Shown in pieces: positions 1 to 14,800 of a DNA stretch of 64,000 nt; positions within the stretch are counted from its first letter, which is position 1, and each line of letters opens with the position of its first letter. This DNA is from Aphrocallistes beatrix (Eukaryota; Porifera; Hexactinellida; Sceptrulophora; Aphrocallistidae), in contig OY725499.1 in NCBI GenBank assembly GCA_963281255.1, forward strand, positions 3,863,148 to 3,927,147, written 5' to 3'. Position numbers and translations under genes: made by a program. The notes below the pieces were generated by a model, which was not told the DNA's origin, did not search any database, and saw only the letters and a list, made by a program, of their open reading frames with translations.

Positions 1-990
1 GTCTATGTATGCGGTATGTTTTTCCTATTAAGTTCCATCGTATATTTAAGCATAAACACATTTTGAGGTTCTGGAATTAGAGAATCAACACACTACTTAA
101 GGAAACTACTCCCTTTCATATTTTAAGATTCTGTTAGTATAGTGTCCAGTAATTTATATTGTTATGTGTCTATCGACGTTATTTTTAAACCGTTTACGAC
201 TATAAGCAATTTGAATCTTGTTTAGTTGATTACAAACTTATTAAGAATTATTGAAGGCAATATTACTCGAAAAACTTCTAATCTACCAGGAAAGAATCAG
301 TTTTCAAGATGTTGATCAAATAGAGAAGATCAGAAATTATTTACTGAAAATAATTAATTACCATTTAAAATTGGTAAGTCAGGATTTTCCCCGGAGCAAG
401 CACTACACATTAATCTTTTTTTCTTAGAAAATCAAGATTAATTCGCTCTACATACTGTAACCATTCGTTTGTCTAAAATGGAGATGTGATCCCATAAGAA
501 TCTTAACCCAGTTTTATCGGTAATGTACAGAATTATTTGCAATAAATTTAATCAGTTAATCAGATAAAAATTTTTTTCGATTGGACGCAATTAAATAAAA
601 GTTTTCTAACACGTCTATTTTCCTGGGCTCAAATTAATGAGAACAACATAAATTTTATCTTTTAATAAATATTCCATCACATTTACTGGGAAATCCAGAA
701 CATTTAAAAAACAGAGTATATCTTCCGCCTCTATCTACTGCCTACCTATAATTAATAAGAGTGATCCCAGAAATAATAATGACTCCAAAGTTCAGACAGA
801 CTGGAGTGTACCTTCATATTGTGGGAAGCTAAATATATCTTTATCTGTTTACCACACAATGCATGAGTGATATTATAGCTTTGTCATGCAATGTCAGCTC
901 GAATTGTTTGTGTATTAATCGAGAATTAAAGAAAGTTAAGTCAATGATTATGGGATACCACACATCCCAGGGATCGGCAATCATGTTTGA

Positions 991-1089
991 CTAATGCTCC
1001 ATGTCAAGAGCTCGTCGTATCACCTCCAGCCCGGCTTCCAGGAGCTATTGTAATCCGGATAGGTCTCGTTACCCCATTAAACCTGAAAT
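991..1089 (-). CDS. possible further ZFYVE26 exon (two readings)
   Basis: A GC-rich island on the minus strand follows a strong acceptor (ttaatttcag). Reading 1: exon about 1031-1089, phase-compatible with the 5.6 kb exon, reading FNGVTRPIRITIAPGSRAG, donor gtgata. Reading 2: exon 1044-991, LLEAGLEVIRRALDMEH then a stop. Neither can be tied to a family block. Confidence 0.28.
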
Positions 1090-3427
1090 TAAAATTACCC
1101 CCCAACTGAGAATGATTTATTCATTCGCAAAATGATTTGATTGGCTATGAAAACTAAGGAAGTATACTAGACATGTTGTGTAATAGCTTACAAATAATAG
1201 TCTGAACCAAAAATTGCTGTTTCCTGAATGGTTAATATCATAGAATCATTTTCAGAATGGATTACATTATAAGGCAATGCAGGAATCATTATTAGGGAGA
1301 GAGTTAGGAAATTTAGTAAATTGTTCTATAACAAATAAGAACCTATAAAAGTATTAGATCCAATTGCTCGATATTTTTAGCTCAGAACTGTACTATGTGG
1401 CGGGAAATTAGAATTGAAAGGACGCAGTGAGTTTTGGATCAAAACCGATATCTTTCTAATTAACCCTAATAATACATCATCTTCAAATATAGTATTACTT
1501 CAAATCGTTTCATTGAAGGTAGACTATTACCTAAGTATTATAGTATAATTTGAGGATTGAGGCTAGAAGAGATTTTATAATATTAGGAATCCTGAACTAT
1601 CGCAATGAAATATAGAATAGTTCCAGATCAGAATGAACTACCACGGCCATTTTCTAGTTAGAGTTTCGAATTGATAAAATGCGGCCAGACATGAGATGAA
1701 TCGATGAATACAAATTAAAAGATTACATTAACTCATAAAAATATGCTAATACATATTTATGTTAGTAGTCCATCTATAATACCATGGATACGATAAATAG
1801 AACCAAAATATAAGCAATGAGTCTTCATATTTTCATCTACCAATACCATACTAGATTAAGTAATGGGATTTATACAGTAATTCTAAATCTGGATATTCAG
1901 ACACGTATGCAACGTTGAAGTTTATTATAGTCCACCTTGCGTGTTAAAAGAGGAGCTAAAAATAGAATAATGCTGATCTGCTCGAGTTAACTTAATGTAC
2001 ACAATTAAAAGCAAAAGATTACTTCTTACTTCAAACATAATTTACAAGATGTTGCAATTTTAATCGGAAATTATATTATTGTATAACTATTGTATAATAC
2101 TCAAGCAATCAAAATACGTACGTACGTACTGGAGATTAGAACAAAATGCCAAGCCTTAAAGAATAGGAAACAACTTGAATGGAATTTCAAAATTTTAAAA
2201 GAAGAAATTCAGATTTCTGTATTCCCTGTGTATCGTGTAGAAACTAATGGGTGTATACTCAAATACATAATTAAGAGAGAGGGGAAGTAAATACTTCAGT
2301 TGCGTCCAACCCCCTCCCACTGCTAATGACAATATCTCATAATTTAGATTCTAGGAGGCCAAAGTTTGGATAGGTATAATAATTACATCTCACATACCTG
2401 GTACTTAGATCTTAATTAATTGATTGATAGGTTGACGTAATATACTGCCAAAGCATAATATTAACACTAGACCCCTGGAAAGAACCTAAAATTACTGAAT
2501 ATTTCATTTGGTTCTTAAATTAATTGTGTGAAGGTTACAGCATCGTTACGCTAATGTTAGGTCAAATAACCACTTTAAATAGATTACATATACGCAAGCA
2601 GTGTAAACAGTGATTATAATACTTTAATGAGAAGACTCATTAGTAAATGAAGCCAAATACGATGTTATATCCCTTTCAACAAAAAGAAGGATTTCTCTAG
2701 CAGTTCTTCCCAAGTGTAGATAATTCAATTTAGAATCTCTAGGAACCTATATTCATTATGATATCCTCATAAGGCCACTGTTAATAGAAACTTGCTTCAG
2801 CTCCAAGAGGAACTTCAGTGAGAATACAGGGGGGAACATTATCATTATCTCATTATTCGATAATATGTATAATCAAGGTTGAGAATTTGATCTATAATTG
2901 GATACAAACATTCAATTAACTCAGTGGAGTCGATAACCGATAACCGTTCAGATACACTGAAATGCTGGATAACCAATAGCAATGATTCTCTGCATCTGAA
3001 ATAGAATGGGATACTGGTTGCAATCTCTGCAAGTTGAACCACACAATCCTACACACCACTAACATCTCAAAGGAGACAGAATGGAAGTCTTACTCGGTTA
3101 ATTAACCTCAAAATATTGGCAATCAAAAAGATAAGTTAATGAAAACTAATACTTGATAATATTACCTATATATTTCGAAATTTAATTACATAATGTGGTA
3201 CTATTACGTAAGGATTCGGTAATGTTTCAGACTAAATAAATAATTAAATTTTTTAATAATAAACAGATTGAATGACCATAAACATTTTGTAATATTATTT
3301 AAGTACAAATCAAAATTAATTGTCTCGGATTTTTTACACGTAACATCATATCATACATTCAGTCATTATCAAACGAACTAAAATGTACGGTGTTTTCCAA
3401 TTTCTCCTCAAAATAAATCAATTACAA

Positions 3428-3592
3428 GCAACTCCGGTTAATCGGGACAACCGCTTAATTGGGACAAGTCTCCAGGAACGGAATGGTTCCCATACATAGA
3501 AGCTAATACTGAATTTCATTGGTTAATTGGGAACTCCGCTTAATCGAGGAACCAAAGTGTCCCGATTAAGCGGAGTCACCTGTATTTTTATA
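3428..3592. mobile_element. degenerate MITE related to CTCCGCTTAA type
   Basis: Ends carry aactccggttaatcgggac and inverted gtcccgattaagcggagt. No clean terminal CAG or TA duplication remains. Confidence 0.6.
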
Positions 3593-4166
3593 CAGCTAAT
3601 AATGTGGAATTAATCTAAAGATTCTGGAAAACCCAATCAAAATATGTCTCATTGATGTAGGGAAATTCCAATAAAAAATCGAAAGTCCCTAATGGAAATG
3701 CAATGAAAATCTATTGAATTTCAGACAAAGGAAAGATGTAATAATATTTCAAAGATATAGAACAATAGAAATGAACAAAGACCAGGATACACACATCTGT
3801 GGGAGTAGCCGCAGGTAATAATCATTGCAGTCTCACTGCTTAGCGTTGAGATTCTATTTAAACTATTAATCTAAATTGGAATTCTAATTAAACTAACAAA
3901 AGATACAAAAGGTTTACATCTCGTTATAAACCTCAATTCAGGCGCCAAAGCTCACAGACTGAATATCTACCCTAATTTCATGGTAGATGTAATTATGAGG
4001 AGCCAGTGGATCCGTCCGTTCCATTGGTTGCTTTTAGTCTAGGCCAGTGGTGGATTCTTTGAAACCTTTTGAAGTGCAAAGTAGAACTCACTATGGCTAA
4101 AAATGAACGGGTAACTTGTAATGGAAATACTAATGAGACGCTTGCAATTGATTGAAAATGAATGGC

Positions 4167-4356
4167 AGAACTTTCGTCCCTGGAATTTTCGTCCCCTGAA
4201 ATGCCTCTTTCGCACCTTTCTCAATCAAAATGTTTCATTTTTACCAGTTTTTTTAAACAAACTCCACTCCAAAAGCCTCACTTTCCGTTCCTTACATATT
4301 AGTGCCTGTTTATTTTAGTCTCTAATGAGACAAAAATTCCGGGGACGAAAGTTCCG
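4167..4356. mobile_element. TIR element with ggaactttcgtcccc ends
   Basis: cagaactttcgtccctgg at left and ccggggacgaaagttccg at right form inverted ends about 190 bp apart. No duplication identified. Confidence 0.5.
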
Positions 4357-4680
4357 CTTACCGTTGATCAAATGCAAACATTAGTTGATCAATTGCAAAT
4401 TTGCAACGCCTTCATACTAATATTACCCTGAAAATGATACTAATGATGAAACTAATAGTCCCAAATTAATCTTGTTTTTAACAATTAGTATTTTCCTTGG
4501 GTTCATAGAACTTATCAGGAGTTGAAATATTGCATTACGGTTAATGGGAGGATCGACAGAATGCAGAAAAATTGCTATAGGAATTCAGGGGTCAAAAAGG
4601 TCGAAAACATCTTGTCGTAGCTGCAGCTTTCTTCTACAAAAGATCAGTTGGCACATGCCATGAAATATACTTTCACTCAT

Positions 4681-4834
4681 CAGGGCCGGCGCACTTGTCC
4701 GGTTGGTACAGTTTTAGCCGTACCACTTCTCAAAAGTGGTCTAAGGTTGGTCCTGCTAAACCGGGAAACTTTTTAAAAGTGGTCTGGTCTGTTCGGTAAA
4801 AACCGGACCACTAAAACCGTGGCGCCTGCGCTGC
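4681..4834. mobile_element. GC-rich TIR element, hAT-like
   Basis: Left CAGGGCCGGCGCAC, right inverted GCGCCTGCGCTG. Internal arms aaaagtggtc and ccggaccac repeat in both orientations. ctcat occurs on both flanks but a full duplication is not clear. Confidence 0.5.
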
Positions 4835-5568
4835 TCATCATTAGATGAAAGAGAACAGCTGATAATTAGAATCACGCAAGTAACTTTAAACTTTAATCGT
4901 CAGTAAATGGACTTTAATATGATTTAACATTCATTCAAATTAAACTCTCATTATTTCCGTCTATTCTCGTTAACAACAAAAGACGTTAACAATTTTGTAA
5001 AAAAACTCCAGTACTTTACCAGCCGTTAGTTAATGAATCACTTTATAAGCAATTTTTTTAGTTAGATCAAAGTAGATATTTTTAGAATGTTAACTAACAT
5101 AAGATCACAAGAATCTCTAAATTAAAGTAATTTGCTGAGTATAATAAAATCTAAAAATATTATCTGACATACGCACAATCAAGTCTACATACGTATGTGT
5201 AATTACATTCAGAGCACCTGTCAAGTGCAACTAATCGTGGATAAAACCATGGATGAAAAGGGTTATCATGTCAATTATAAATCCCATTAATTAGTGAGAA
5301 TTACCAACAAGTACAAAAATCATGTCAAAAAACTCCATCAAAATTTCGTTAGATTAATGACATCCAGATAAAATGATGGGAGTATAGTATATACATGATG
5401 GGAGTATATGATGGGAGTATAGTGTATAGTATATACAAGGTTCAAATTATAGTATTTTAGTCAAATTATATTCAACTTTCCCAGGTAAATACTCAAAAAT
5501 CCGATTTTAAAATTTGCTTTGCTATAAAATGGCTCTCAATGGGAATTTTTCCAGCATAAAAGGCTTAC

Positions 5569-5878
5569 TTGAGTAGGCCCAGCTGACCAATAGAATAACA
5601 GGATTGCATAAAGAACGAGAACATCGTCGCAACTCCAAATATGGATAAATCTTCTCCTCTCTTCCTCATCAGAACTGATTGGCGGATGGCAGCATGTACA
5701 TTCAAAGCGTTAAGGATATTAGTGTAGAAAATCATTTTTTCTTCATCAGTTGCGAGGAGTGTAAGGTCGAGGCCGTTGAGAATCTGCAGTCGATCTTCTA
5801 ATTGGGCGAATATTGCCTCCTCACTGCACCGAGATAAGTATTCGAAACCGAGGAACTCATCGTTCACTTGTATCCTTG
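5569..5878 (-). CDS. ZFYVE26: ZFYVE26 exon with DUF547-like segment
   Basis: About 104 residues. After SRCSEEAIFAQLEDRLQIL comes ATDEEKMIFYTNILNALNVH and YSIGQLGLL, which has the spacing of a DUF547-type helix (EEK-x-x-F-x-x-N-x-x-N-x-L-x-x-H) and its closing Tyr-x-Ile/Val-Gly turn. Acceptor ctctag, donor gtaagc. I do not recall this segment in the human protein. Last exon placed with confidence; the next should follow to the left. Confidence 0.75.
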
Positions 5879-8800
5879 CTAGAGAGAATAATAATAATCA
5901 GAATTACAGTAGATATTGGATATAGCGATATATTGGATATATTGATAATTTGACAAAAATTCCCTGTTCCTGGCATTATCACTAGAACCAATATCGGTAA
6001 AGCGGAAATGGCTCGACTTTTCGAAAAAGGAAATAGTTTGAATTGCGGATTTAGGAAATAGTTCTACTTTTTATTATTACGATTAATGGTGTTTTTTATT
6101 CGAACTATTTCCTTTTTTGGAAAGTCGAACTATTTCCGGTTTTGGTTCGAACTATTTCCACCATACCCCAATATCTACAGTGAAATTGTTAATGAGATAT
6201 TTACAGACAGTAGAACCATGGATAATAAGAACATAATTTTATCCCTAACAGAGAATCACTCCGGATAATCCAAACTAATTGACGGTCCCAGATGTGAGTG
6301 GACCCCAGCTATACTATTCGGGGAATAGCGAGATACGTCTAAGTTGACCAATTCATTAGAAATTCGTTAGAAAAATAATGAATTATCCATTTTAGGATGA
6401 TTAAAATCTCAAAGTTTATTACCCAAGAGCAGTTAAAAGTTGCATATTATATAAACGAGACTATATTTTGATCAGAAAGTGGAATTTCAATACAAATTAC
6501 TACAAATTCTACATTGGTTTTCTGATCAAAATTCTACACATATTTTGAAAATGCAGTCTCAAATATACCACTAATATTGCCCAGTCTTGAAAGAAGGAGT
6601 TAATTAATTACTTTTTCTGCTGATTTTGATTTAAATATTGAATAATTCATTTGCTATTCATGAATAGTCAACTTAGGTATACACAGTATATATATAAACA
6701 ACAACAAACTCGAGGTGTTAAATGCATAATATCAATTAAGAGAATAACCAAACGATACAGAATTAATTCTATTACTAGTAGTAGTTGGTCTAAAAGTCGT
6801 GAAATGGAGGTGTAATGTGTCAGTGATGGTACTTACCATTCAGAACATCTAGAGCGAGTGAGATAATTTGTTCCGAATGGGATAGAAGAGTGTCCACTGT
6901 CTGATCTGCAATGACATCGCAGTCTGCCATATGATTGAGAGTTGGCGTATCCCTTTCAAGCAAAGCATGAGCTAAACACATTGATGAGGAATATAAAGCA
7001 TATTTCGGGAATGCGGGAAACTAGTACCTGCATAATAAGTAGTCAGAAATATTTCAAATTAAAAATCTATCAGATTCGTAAGCAGTTAACCAAATTAATC
7101 ATAAATGATTAATAATTCAGGAGAAAGATTAAGAGTTAATTTGATAAACAAGAATCATTCACAAATCATTCAGAATAATGAGGCATTTTTCCAATCATTT
7201 CTATAATAAAATGAACCTAATTATATGCCAATAGAATAACAATTAACATCAGTATAGCCTAAAATGTACAGTTACATTTACGGAATCAAAATAAATCAAT
7301 ATTTAGTATATTATAATAATATCAAAAGATATACATATTTGTATAAGGTAAATTACAGTACATTATATAAAAATTACATTCGGTGAAATACAGACGCGGA
7401 TGCTTTAAATTTATAATGAATAATTTCCGGTTAGTGGCATTCCGCTTATAATCATAGAAATGTATTGTTTGACACATTCTTTGAGGTTCCAATGATTTGC
7501 CAAATCTATGTCAAATGGATATCAGAATGTGTTGAATTCTGATTGGTTAATTGCAGTATGCATAGGCGCCAGGTCTGGACCCTGGGGGGGGGCGTGGTGC
7601 TGGGCAGTGGAGCAGTGGAGGAAGCTGTAGTATGGCAGGACTTCACACAAACAACGGTCACAACTAAACCCCAAATTATATTATTTGAGTTTAAATATAC
7701 ATCTCATACATTTTTCATCCACTATAGTCCGAGATTTTATTTTCCCTAGGTAACAACAATAGCTGTATATCGATATTTGAGCATCTAAGATTTAAAAGAT
7801 TTTCTGGGGGCCTACGTCATAAAAACTGCTTTGTGCTCTTCCCCCTAGAGGAAAATCCTAACGACGTCCCTGTTTGTGGACTTCTATTTGACTCTCGGGG
7901 TACGCCAATGGTTTATTTTGTTGGGTGTAGTTAAATGTCGGTCATTATGGTGGTACGAGGGGTCTTTATTATTTGTTGGAGTGGTACGTGGTTGGAAACC
8001 ACTGCTCTAAGGAATACTTTAACAAAATTTGGTCAAATCGGTCCGTTAGGTTTTCATACACGAGCATACGGACGGATGACTAGAAATCTTGCATAATAAG
8101 AGCTGACAAACAAAACCTAAGTTTTAATGATATTATTATGTATCATCACATGCGCATATATATATATGTATAATTTGTATCTGTAAACAATGACAAAGTC
8201 TTAGTAAATATGATCTACTCACAAGATTGTACTAAATTACCTGGATACACTAAATTACTAATAAACAAACAGAAACACTATCACGCATGATGTACACAAA
8301 ACTTAAGATACATAATAGGAAGTGCACAAGACTGAGATATAACTTTAGTGTAATGTCATGAGGAAAAATTTTAAAATCATTATCAAAACGAAAAATAAAA
8401 GTCATCATTCCTGAATCACAAGAAAACACTGATTTTATGACATATGCAATATGGATTCGTTAAAAATAATAATAAAGGTTAGGTATCTTGTGAAACAATT
8501 ATTTAGCACAATATATCATAATACTAAGTATAGTAATACAATATATGTATGTATGATAAACTGAATGCTGGTGTACACATCATGCATACATCTGTACTGA
8601 TCATCCTAACACATTAGTCATTGATCATAATGGCTATACGCAGGCAACAAAAACAAACATCATGACAACTTAGGTGAAAAATCTGAATAAATACGATTAA
8701 AGGACAACATCCCCTACGACTTGATATGGTGACTTTCTGTTGAAGAGGAGCATGCTATTGTAAGTTCAATGGCGTAAGCACTTTCTATATGAACTGTAAT

Positions 8801-11800
8801 CGCTCTACAATAATGCTATGAGATTCTAAGAATAATTCAGAATGAACTGCTGGAAGAGGAACCTTTTGTTGTAGAGGTTTTGTCTGAGATAGCATATGTT
8901 ATATAGAGGGAAGGCGTGATGTACATACATACCATTTTCCGCTCTTATCACTATGTTAAGCCATATTTCCTCAACAAACTGCATCAAAGATACCGTATTG
9001 AGTTACTATGGGACACATCTCTTCAGGAAACAACTAAAATTTCCTAAATTCCTAATTTTAACATATTGAAATCTGAGCATTCCAATTAAGATGACATTAT
9101 ATCCTTGTACATGTAGTCAATTGGATTTTTAGCTCATCACGAGGATGAACCACTGTACTATAGTTAAGCCCCTACTCTTTTCCAGGAGAGGGAAATCTTA
9201 GAAGGTTCCAACATACTTCTGCTGAACTTATATAGTACAGCTTTAGGTAAGCGGAATAATTGAGATAGAGGGTTGACTATAATATGATTGATAGTGATGA
9301 TCATAAAATGAACTAATTCATTTAAAGTATAAATTTAGATTTATACTCAAGCTCTATCGTTCAGTTACAAGCATTATTTCGGCATTCCTCAGACATGAAT
9401 AGTGCTTATTTCAGCAGACGTGTGAATTATGATAGAAATGAACCTTGTTACTAATAACACTACACTCATGTTACAATCCGGACATATCGAGTTACACTGT
9501 TATTACTATCGCGATAAAATAATACATTTCAGATATTTTTCAATCTTGAGAACAAGATAGTGAGAGAGTCAGCAATATTAAATTCTAACGCTAGCGTTTT
9601 TTGAAGTTAACTATTAACAAATATAGTCAACAACCATTAATACAGATAATTCAAGTAAATGGAATAGTACCATATTGCTGAAGATATTTGTGACATAATT
9701 TTTAAATGGTGATTTCAAGTTGTACAGAACCATGGATAACACAGCTTAACAAGTCGAAAGGAACTACTTGTAGTAATGACAATATTTCGAGCATAAGCAT
9801 ACATGGAACAGACTAGCATGCATTGCTGACGAACACTTACGAATCACTCGCATTCTTAGTTAACAAAAATTCTGATGTATCAGCTACTGACAAACCTAAC
9901 TATTATACTTGCCTGCTAATCACGATGTTAGCTTACAAGCCAGAACGCTAAATTGAAACTCAAGACGCTCCCAGGCCAACTAGAGAAATTTGATTCCTTT
10001 GAAAAAATATTTGTGGCCAGTCTTCTTTCGATAGAGTAAATCCTGGAAAGAGATTGGTGGATTAAAAAAAAGATTATGGATAAGTGAATAAAATTTATTA
10101 AGTTAGTGTTTATTAGATAAAGTTCTGTACACATTCACATGGCTGTGTAGTAAATGAGGGTTGACCTTGTAGATTTGTACTAAAGTGTAGCCTCGCAGAG
10201 TTCAGTCTTATCGTGGGTAGGAGTTTAATTAAAACACATGAACACCTCTGCATGACTATGACACTATACTAGTAAATTATTGTGTAAACACATGGTGCTT
10301 TGGGATGATCGTGTGTGTACTGAGTAACTATATAAAAGTCTGAAATCATGCAATAGTATACGCAGATATCATCACACCGCGCTTGCACTTCAACCATAGT
10401 CAACTCAGCCCATGAGACTCTCGAGTAAATGCAAATCCACGATTAAATTTGAATTTACGGGTCATAAGACAAAAATTTTTATTTTGAGAGATGAGCTCAT
10501 AACTTAACCCAATACTGTTACGCCAACATTCTCACGACTGAGTAGTTACGATGGAATTTATCAATATTCTAAAATGAGACTCTCATACATAAGCTCAATT
10601 TCGAAAAAAATCCAGTAAAGTCTGAAAATATTCCCAGAAATATAATATGTTTACAGTTAGTCATCTTCTAGTGAGGTTCAAACATAGTTCAGACTATATG
10701 AGTCATTGTATAATCATGACTTGCATAATTTTATGGTATGCATAGTATATACGTACATATGCGCTAATTATGACTCACTGGAATGCTTACGTCCCGCACT
10801 ATTTAACATAGTGTATTACTGTGGTACAATGTAACACAGGAAATGAAAACCTCTCATAAATGTACTGTACTGTTTCAAACAATACATGATAGTGGTGTAA
10901 TCCGGAATAATTCTGTATTCTAGCCTAAAGCTGACTATATTTGATTGTATTGATATACTTCATTGTAGTCCAACCTCAATCTGAGCCCAAACTCGATCAA
11001 AATCCAAATATAAGCCTTAGCTCTGATTCCAAATCTGTCATGGACCTTTAGTGATCCACGGAACATATCTGGAGATCCACATGGTTCCAAATCTTACGGT
11101 TGATGGAAAATGGTCACAGTCACTTCTTAATCCAGATATGATCGTATTTCATATAAACACGTAACAGGTCATTTATAAAAAGAAAGCTAGATATCTCTTC
11201 ATTTATGCTATCCCGAGTCGGACTAGGAATTTTGCTAACTCATTTCCGGTTAAGTCATTTTGGGCGGGGAAACCCTAAAAGTGTGGGATCTTTACTATAA
11301 ATAGAAATGACCCCGAGTTGTCCCCGGGCTATTACCACAGGAATAGGTCAGCATTTAACTAGAGCATTGAGGTAATGTTAATTCCGTTGACCGGGGATAT
11401 CTCTTGAAGAAATCCCCCAAAGATTCCAATGATTACACTTAGAGGTTTTCTGAATCCTTTATATACCATCAGTTACATGAAAGTACTGCTTGGGCGGAGC
11501 AAAATTAAAGGAGGAGAGAACAACAGATTTATTGGAATAGAACAAAGATTGCATTCTTTCCCGATTATGAGTTGCTTAGAAGGGACATAACCTATTTTCA
11601 GATAAGAACTCATAAAGAAAGAAGAACTAGCATAGAGATGAAGGTGGGATGTGAACTCAGATAAAAAAGGTCAGTGTGTTGCTACACGAGCAATGCTGGT
11701 TATTTTCAGGACAATTTACAATTTACAGTAATAATTGTTCAAGGAACCTAAATTATCTTAAAATAAGGTTCAAAGATTTTCAACGGTTGTACCACTTCAT

Positions 11801-14800
11801 GTGGTTAAAGAACTTAGAAAGTTCTATAATTAAGAACAGATGTATGCAACATATAATCAAAAAAAATTGCATGATTACTTAGGAAGTTATTTCAATGAAA
11901 TTATGAATTGCTTTTGGTTACACACTATTGAGTATACAATCATATTTCAATCTCCTGGATGACTTAAAATTCTTTTGCGTTCTGTTCAGAGAATAATCCG
12001 TAAGAAAATTTAAGTGCGAGATAGCCTTACGTATTAGTATATAAAAATAGAATCTATCATAAAACACCACGAGATTTATCGGAAAATTCTATGCTAGAGG
12101 AAGGTTTAAATCATAGGCATGTGGCATTCTAATTTAAGATGGTGAACTCATCAAGTCAAAGTTCAGACAGAAGTCTTGCAGTCATAAGTCTTATGCTATT
12201 AAGATCACGAGTACATCATAGTTGAGTGCCAGTAAAGCTTCAATATTAACTACGGTAAATTACAGTAGGAATTCAACTGAAAAAGGTCAAAAGTTAGTCT
12301 ACGTAAGTCGGTAGACGCACTTTTAGACTTAAATAATGATTGCAATTTTCTCTTTAAATATGTCAGTTTGAAGAACCAATTAAATGAATGGTTGAAGTTA
12401 AATTTATACTTCAAAAGAAACCATGAATATTAGAGGATTCTAATAATTAAGGAAGTAAACACAAGCACAGAAATTCGAAATATATTTCAAGAGATATGCA
12501 ATTTCACAGAAAATAAAGTACGTATATTTAAATGATTTTCGTTCAGCAAAAATTATTTTATGTCGCTCAAACATACTAATACTAGTACAAGTACAGTAGA
12601 ACTCGGTTAGTACGTACCCCTCCGGGAAGCGGAAAAAAGTACGTACTATCCGTAAGTACGTACTAACCGAGTTGATATTGCATAGAAATCTATATAATAA
12701 ATGAATTTTGGTTCAGAGAAATGAGTACGTACTAAGCCGAAGTACGTCTTATCCCGAGTACGTACTAACCGAGTTCTACTGTACTTTAAACATCAAACAG
12801 TCGACTAATCCAAAATGTTTTAATAAAAATAGAATCAGATATTACCCCCTGAAAATAACCATCACTCAAGCAGTGATGTCTCATTAGGTTAATTGTGGTA
12901 GAGGTTACCACGGAGGAATTAAATATTAATAATTATAATTAGAAAAAAAACCGACCTTACATTATTAGTAAATATTTTCAATATGGAGGAGTTTGAAGGC
13001 TAATTTTGTACCTACGTAAGTCGACTTTGATGGATTACCAAACTATTTGCACAAAAAGTACGGATGACTTTATAATAAAAATAATTATGACTTCCAACCA
13101 CAGAGAATTTGCTGGTTCTAGAAGAGGAAGAACTATGCCAGTCCAAACCAAATTCAAGTGAATATGAATTGATAAATGTAAACTTTATAATTATGGTACC
13201 ATACGTATGACACATTACTGCCAGATAATAAAAGTGAAATAATATTCATAATATTCGACATAATCGGCATAACGCAGTATAGTAGAACTCGATATTTTGT
13301 CCAATTGGAGAAGAACAACTACTGTAGTTTCCAATGGAGTTGTTACTAATGTTACTACTAATAATAAACAATTACAGAGGTTTAGCGACAAAAAAAAGTC
13401 TATAGACAAAAAAAAGTCAGTAGACAAAAAAACAAATTCGATTGTAATTATGTTCTGGGATATTACATAACGCCATTGGCTACCAGCAACATTATGTTTT
13501 AAAATTTTAGTGGTATGGTATCTCCAAAAAATCCCGAAATTTTAGGAAATACTGGAGATGAACAATGCATAATCTAAATATAGTATCAAACAAGCCATGA
13601 TCCATATAACACGACTCCAAAAATATGACTAAGTTATTGGTATTTAACATACACGAGCAAGTGCGTCAACATTGACTGTAAGCACTTAATGCTAATATGT
13701 TGATCTCAATGTTAGTATAACCTCAATATTTTTGAGATTAATAAGAGTAAACACAACAAATAATCGATTCACTGTTTCGCTTTAGACTAGTACAACGGAT
13801 AACAGATGTAACTGAATTCAATAGTAAATCAATAACAGGGCCAAATGTAAATTTTTGATTCTTTCGAAGGTATCAAAAAAGAGAATTTTCTACCAAACAA
13901 ATTGAAGATTTCAATTCGAAATCATTTATATGAATAAAAATTCATTTCTTTAATTATCATAATTCCCCTCAAATTTGATGGTTCGTGTTTAGACACAGCA
14001 TCACATAATGGTACATGTAACCAAAACATATTCTATACTTAGATGATATACGTAGTAATACTTGTTCTACGTTGAAAATTAAGCACAATTAAGATATCCA
14101 GCAATACAATTACATAGGTCACATATTCAAAATTTGTAGATTGATTAGTCATTGTTTTAATTGATAGCATCGATTATTAATGGTGACATAGGTATGTAGG
14201 TGTACGTACTTAATAAAAGTGGTTATGGAAGTTCGGGGAAAGTTTTCCTGAAATATATGTCCTGGAAAATTTAGCCATTTTAAATTTCCGTCTGGGATGG
14301 ACATGTTTTATTGAGCGTAGCTAAATCTAATGCGATTAAAAAGTATAGCAAAATAACAATTGCTCTTCTCTAATCCAGGAATTAACTTGAAACCTCAAAA
14401 CTCCCAGGAAATAAAGAATAAATTTTGTTTAAAAGCCTAGAAATAATATAAGATAGAACTCCGTTAATAAGAACATGGATAACAGGAATATCGTAGTAAC
14501 GAGTTCTGAGCAATGGTAACTATTGTTGACAGCGAAATAACCTTACATTTTAATATTTCTTACAAGCTGGTTGACGAAGTTCCTGCCAAAATATATTTTG
14601 AAAGCGATGACTCAAAGCTTAATCATACAACATTATGCAAACCTGGTATAACACAGGATATTATAAATTTTATAGGAAATACTATGATTTTAAAAAAACC
14701 CTTAAGGAATATGGAACTAGAGAGGATATGTTGCAACAAATAGCACTACTTGCTAAAGCTCGTTTCAATTACGTGTATGATGAAATATACTGTGGATATA

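Larger units (their letters stand above)
1..5568. other. left flank, expected ZFYVE26 introns and exons
   Basis: Mostly AT-rich. Holds the uncertain exon at about 1 kb, three decayed TIR elements (3.4, 4.2, 4.7 kb) and a short gatgggagtatagt repeat (5390-5435). A minus frame at 2845-2998 (CRESLLLVIQHFSVSERLS) is phase-compatible with the 5.6 kb exon but ends in a stop with no donor. Confidence 0.4.

Noticed and set aside
13012..13427. Two minus-strand frames
   Set aside because: Low-complexity, includes the 17-bp A-rich tandem repeat.
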